A stretch of DNA of 64,000 bases from Hamadaea tsunoensis DSM 44101 (GTDB lineage Bacteria; Actinomycetota; Actinomycetes; Mycobacteriales; Micromonosporaceae). The notes beneath the pieces were generated by a model. It did not search any database. It was given only the letters and a program-made list of their open reading frames with translations, and was not told the origin of the DNA. The stretch is from contig NZ_AUAX01000006.1 in assembly GCF_000428945.1 (NCBI RefSeq), positions 1-64,000 on the forward strand, written 5' to 3'. The position numbers and the translations under genes are program-made. Every line of letters starts with the position of its first letter. Within the stretch, counting starts at the first letter, position 1. This document shows, piece after piece, positions 61,471 to 64,000 of the stretch.

Positions 61471-63171
61471 CTACGGCGTGTTCGTCGGCTCCGGCGAGGC
61501 GGACTGGGACGGGCTCGTCGTCGCGGCGTAGTCCACCGAGATCTTGACCTTGGAATTCTTGAGGACCAGCGTGTCCTTGCGAGGGGTCTGGTCGCTGACC
61601 TTGCCGGCGTCCTCGGGGGCGACCTCCTGGCCCAGGACGACCTGAGCCTCCAGCCCGTAACCCTTGAGGGTGTTGATGGCCTGTTCCTGGGTCATGCCGA
61701 TGACGTTCGGGACGGCGACCTTGTTGTTGAGCGAGATCGCGACCTCGACCGTCGACCCCCGCTCCACGCTGGTGCCGGGCGCCGGGTTCGAGGAGAGGAC
61801 CTGGTCCTTGGGCTTCTCGCTGTCGACCGGCACGAACTTCGCCTGCAGCCCGGCTCCGGCCAGCGCCGCCTCGGCGTCCGACCGGCTCAGGTTGACCAGC
61901 GGCGGCACCTTGGTGGTACCGGGACCGGTGCACAGCACGACGGTCACGGTCGACCGCTCCTCGGCCTTCTGCCCGCCGGGCGGCGTCTGCGACACGACCC
62001 GGTCCTTGTCGCAGTCGGCACTCGTATCCGGCGCACCGTACGCGATCCCGAAGTTGTCGTGCTTGAGCATGGCTTCGGCCTGGTCCTTCGTCATCCCGAC
62101 GACCCGCGGCACGTCCACCTTGGTCGGCTGGTTGAGCAGGATCAGGCCGGCGGCGACGGCGACCACGGCCAGCACGCCGAGGAACGACAGGACGGCGATG
62201 GCGGCCCCGGAGGTCCGCTTCCGCTTGCCGTTGCCGACCCGGGCGCCGTTGCGGTTGCCGTTCGTACGCGGTGCCGCCGTCATCGGCACCGTCTCCTCCT
62301 CGCGCAGCACCGGGGTGGCCAGGACCGGCCGGCCGGAGGCGGCGCGCAGGAGGTCGGCGCGCATCTCGGCGGCCGACTGGTAACGGTTGGCGGGGTTCTT
62401 GGCGAGCGCCTTGAGCACGATCGCGTCGATGTCCGGCGTGACGTCGCGGTTGCTGGTCGACGGCGGCCGCGGATCCTCCCGCACGTGCTGGTACGCCACC
62501 GCCACCGGCGAGTCGCCGACGAACGGCGGGTGCCCGCAGAGCAGCTCGAACAGCACGCAGCCGGCCGCGTAGACGTCGGAACGGGCGTCCACCGCCTCGC
62601 CCCGGGCCTGCTCCGGCGACAGGTACTGGGCGGTGCCGATGACCGCCGAGGTCTGCGTCATCGTGGTCGCGCCGCTGGCCAGGGCCCGCGCGATGCCGAA
62701 GTCCATCACCTTGACCTGGCCGTTGGGCGTCAGCATGACGTTGCCCGGCTTGATGTCGCGGTGGATGATGCCGTGCCGGTGGCTGAACTCGAGGGCGGCG
62801 CAGATGTCGGCGGTGATCTCCAGCGCGCGGCGCGGCATGAGCCGGCCCTCGGCGGCGAGCACCTCCTTCAGCGTGCGCCCCGCCACGAACTCCATGACGA
62901 TGTAGGGCAGGACCTCGTTGGTGGCCCCGCGCTCCTCGCCGGTGTCGTAGACGGCGACGATCGCCGGATGATTCAGCGCGGCGGCATTCTGCGCCTCGCG
63001 GCGGAACCGCATCTGGAAGGTGTTGTCCCGGGCCAGGTCGGTACGCAGCATCTTGATCGCGACATCGCGCCCCAGGCGCAGATCGCGCCCGCGGTGCACC
63101 TCGGCCATGCCGCCGTAGCCGAGCAGCTCGCCGACCTGGTATCTGCCACCCAGCAGCCGGGCCTGCGTCAT
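61471..63171 (-). CDS. pknB: Ser/Thr protein kinase PknB with three PASTA domains
   Basis: A 566-aa transmembrane kinase. The kinase domain (about 11-275) has the glycine loop LGYGGMAEV, K40, D139 in HRDIKPGN, DFG 157-159 and activation-loop Thr 172 and 174 in MTQTSAVIGTAQYLSPE. A juxtamembrane linker leads to one membrane helix (about 322-346) and three extracellular PASTA domains (about 351-420, 421-487, 488-552) that bind muropeptides or lipid II. M. tuberculosis PknB has four PASTA units. It controls wall growth and division. The Ser/Pro/Thr tail is short. It overlaps pknA by four bases. Confidence 0.97.
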   Translation of the reverse strand: MTQARLLGGRYQVGELLGYGGMAEVHRGRDLRLGRDVAIKMLRTDLARDNTFQMRFRREAQNAAALNHPAIVAVYDTGEERGATNEVLPYIVMEFVAGRTLKEVLAAEGRLMPRRALEITADICAALEFSHRHGIIHRDIKPGNVMLTPNGQVKVMDFGIARALASGATTMTQTSAVIGTAQYLSPEQARGEAVDARSDVYAAGCVLFELLCGHPPFVGDSPVAVAYQHVREDPRPPSTSNRDVTPDIDAIVLKALAKNPANRYQSAAEMRADLLRAASGRPVLATPVLREEETVPMTAAPRTNGNRNGARVGNGKRKRTSGAAIAVLSFLGVLAVVAVAAGLILLNQPTKVDVPRVVGMTKDQAEAMLKHDNFGIAYGAPDTSADCDKDRVVSQTPPGGQKAEERSTVTVVLCTGPGTTKVPPLVNLSRSDAEAALAGAGLQAKFVPVDSEKPKDQVLSSNPAPGTSVERGSTVEVAISLNNKVAVPNVIGMTQEQAINTLKGYGLEAQVVLGQEVAPEDAGKVSDQTPRKDTLVLKNSKVKISVDYAATTSPSQSASPEPTNTP

Positions 63172-64000
63172 CTCGTCCGTCGTCCTTCGGTCGTCGGCTC
63201 CGGGCTCGTCGCCCGGAACTCCGTCAGCTTTACCCGGGCCGAGTCAGCTTGCCAAATCCCCGCCGGTCTTGTCACGTTCTGGGGCGCGTCGATGTGACCG
63301 GAACCACCCCAGACCGAATTTCGCGTCACGCTGTACCCGATGTACCCCGCACACGCAACAATGGCCGCCATAGCCACAAAAACCAGCAAAATCATCCAAA
63401 AGGTACGCCATGCCCCGCCCGTAGGTTGCACGGCGGTCTTCGTTTCCGTGGCGCGTACGGGGGTGGGGCCGGGTACGCCGACACCGCCTCCGCTGGACGG
63501 ACCCGGTTGCCCGCTGACCTGCGCCGGTACGCGATTCGGCAACCCGCCGCCGTTGGGCGCCCCGACATGCGACAAGGGCGGAGCGCCCTTCTGGGCCGGA
63601 GTCGGCGTCGGATTGCCGGTGGCCACGGACGCGCGGCCGGGCGACACGGGCGCCGGCGAGTACGGCATCGGCGAGACCGGCGAACCGACCGGCGCCCGGC
63701 CGGACTGGTCGCCGCTCAGCACCGCCGCCGCCTGCCGGGCCGCCGCGCCGAAGATGGCCGCGCTCGGCCACCGGGCACCGGGGTCCTTGGCCATCGCCCG
63801 CTCGACGATCGCCCGCACGGCCGGCGGAACATCGGGCGGGAGCGGGGCCGGGGCGAGGCGTACGTGCTTCATCGCGATCTCGATGGGGTTGTCCCCCTCG
63901 AACGGCCGCCGCCCCGACAGGCACTGGTACGCGACCACGCCCAGCGAGTAGACGTCGGAAGCGGCCGTCGCGGTCTGGCCGGACGCCTGCTCGGGCGCCA
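63168..64000 (-). CDS. pknA: Ser/Thr protein kinase PknA (5' part outside window)
   Basis: The C-terminal 276 codons of a kinase that enters from beyond the right edge. The last part of the catalytic domain is visible (APEQASGQTATAASDVYSLGVVAYQCLSGRRPFEGDNPIEIAMKHV), then a long Pro/Gly-rich linker, one membrane helix (WMILLVFVAMAAIVACAGYIGY) and a short extracellular tail of about 55 residues without PASTA domains, as in PknA. It shares an ATGA junction with pknB. The frame is open to the window end; the activation loop and ATP site are not visible. Confidence 0.93.
   Translation of the reverse strand, partial: APEQASGQTATAASDVYSLGVVAYQCLSGRRPFEGDNPIEIAMKHVRLAPAPLPPDVPPAVRAIVERAMAKDPGARWPSAAIFGAAARQAAAVLSGDQSGRAPVGSPVSPMPYSPAPVSPGRASVATGNPTPTPAQKGAPPLSHVGAPNGGGLPNRVPAQVSGQPGPSSGGGVGVPGPTPVRATETKTAVQPTGGAWRTFWMILLVFVAMAAIVACAGYIGYSVTRNSVWGGSGHIDAPQNVTRPAGIWQADSARVKLTEFRATSPEPTTEGRRTR

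Overview
High-GC actinobacterial chromosome, most like a Micromonosporaceae (Actinoplanes/Micromonospora-type) genome. The evidence is GC-rich third codon positions, GTG starts, leaderless promoters (TANNNT 6-7 bases before the start codon), a c-di-AMP riboswitch before an NlpC/P60 hydrolase, and the cluster crgA - DUF881 - class E sortase - trpG-type amidotransferase - pknB - pknA, which usually lies near oriC in this group. Almost everything is housekeeping or envelope functions. I see no phage, insertion sequence, CRISPR array or biosynthetic gene cluster.

Layout. 0-4 kb: an HTH/peptide-deformylase fusion, an iron-box-controlled FhuF-like reductase, a DnaA-box cluster and a pentapeptide-repeat protein. 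4-18 kb: tRNA-Ser, quinone reductase, GT2, lipoprotein, an OmpR-type two-component system, rhomboid protease, cyclophilin, CorA, aminotransferase, CBS protein, GT4, EEP phosphatase and an Fpg/Nei glycosylase. 18-29 kb: a polyprenyl glycosylphosphotransferase, a LytS/LytTR pair, a DUF4173 membrane protein, a DUF485-like/SSS symporter pair and an ABC transporter. 28.8-36 kb: a repetitive Tyr/Pro-rich single-pass membrane protein, an MFS transporter, a tandem universal stress protein, an NHLRC2-like thioredoxin/NHL protein and pxpA. 36-45 kb: hemolysin III (TrhA), PRPP synthetase with pxpB and pxpC, acyl-CoA dehydrogenase, a 44-aa small protein, a SpoIIE-type phosphatase, GNAT, dcd, a flavin-reductase-like protein and tRNA-Gly. 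45-55 kb: a CutA-like protein, two paralogous NlpC/P60 hydrolases, a LamG protein, MFS, two CNNM/CorC proteins and an EtfD-like Fe-S membrane oxidoreductase. 55-64 kb: an M4 metalloprotease and the origin-side envelope/kinase cluster, ending inside pknA.

Regulatory links read from the sequence. (1) A TTAC-N6-GTAA palindrome recurs at the promoters of the acyl-CoA dehydrogenase, the EtfD-like electron carrier and TrhA, suggesting a dispersed beta-oxidation regulon; the unrecognised 44-aa ORF shares the acyl-CoA dehydrogenase intergenic region. (2) The sortase has six T-x-x-[IL]-P sites, most preceded by Asp/Glu, in its long cytoplasmic tail and is encoded beside PknB/PknA, suggesting direct kinase control. 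(3) A direct repeat with a 21-base period before the DUF485/symporter genes looks like a binding site for the neighbouring LytTR regulator. (4) Five DnaA-like boxes lie in 66 bp between converging genes, far from any dnaA in this window.
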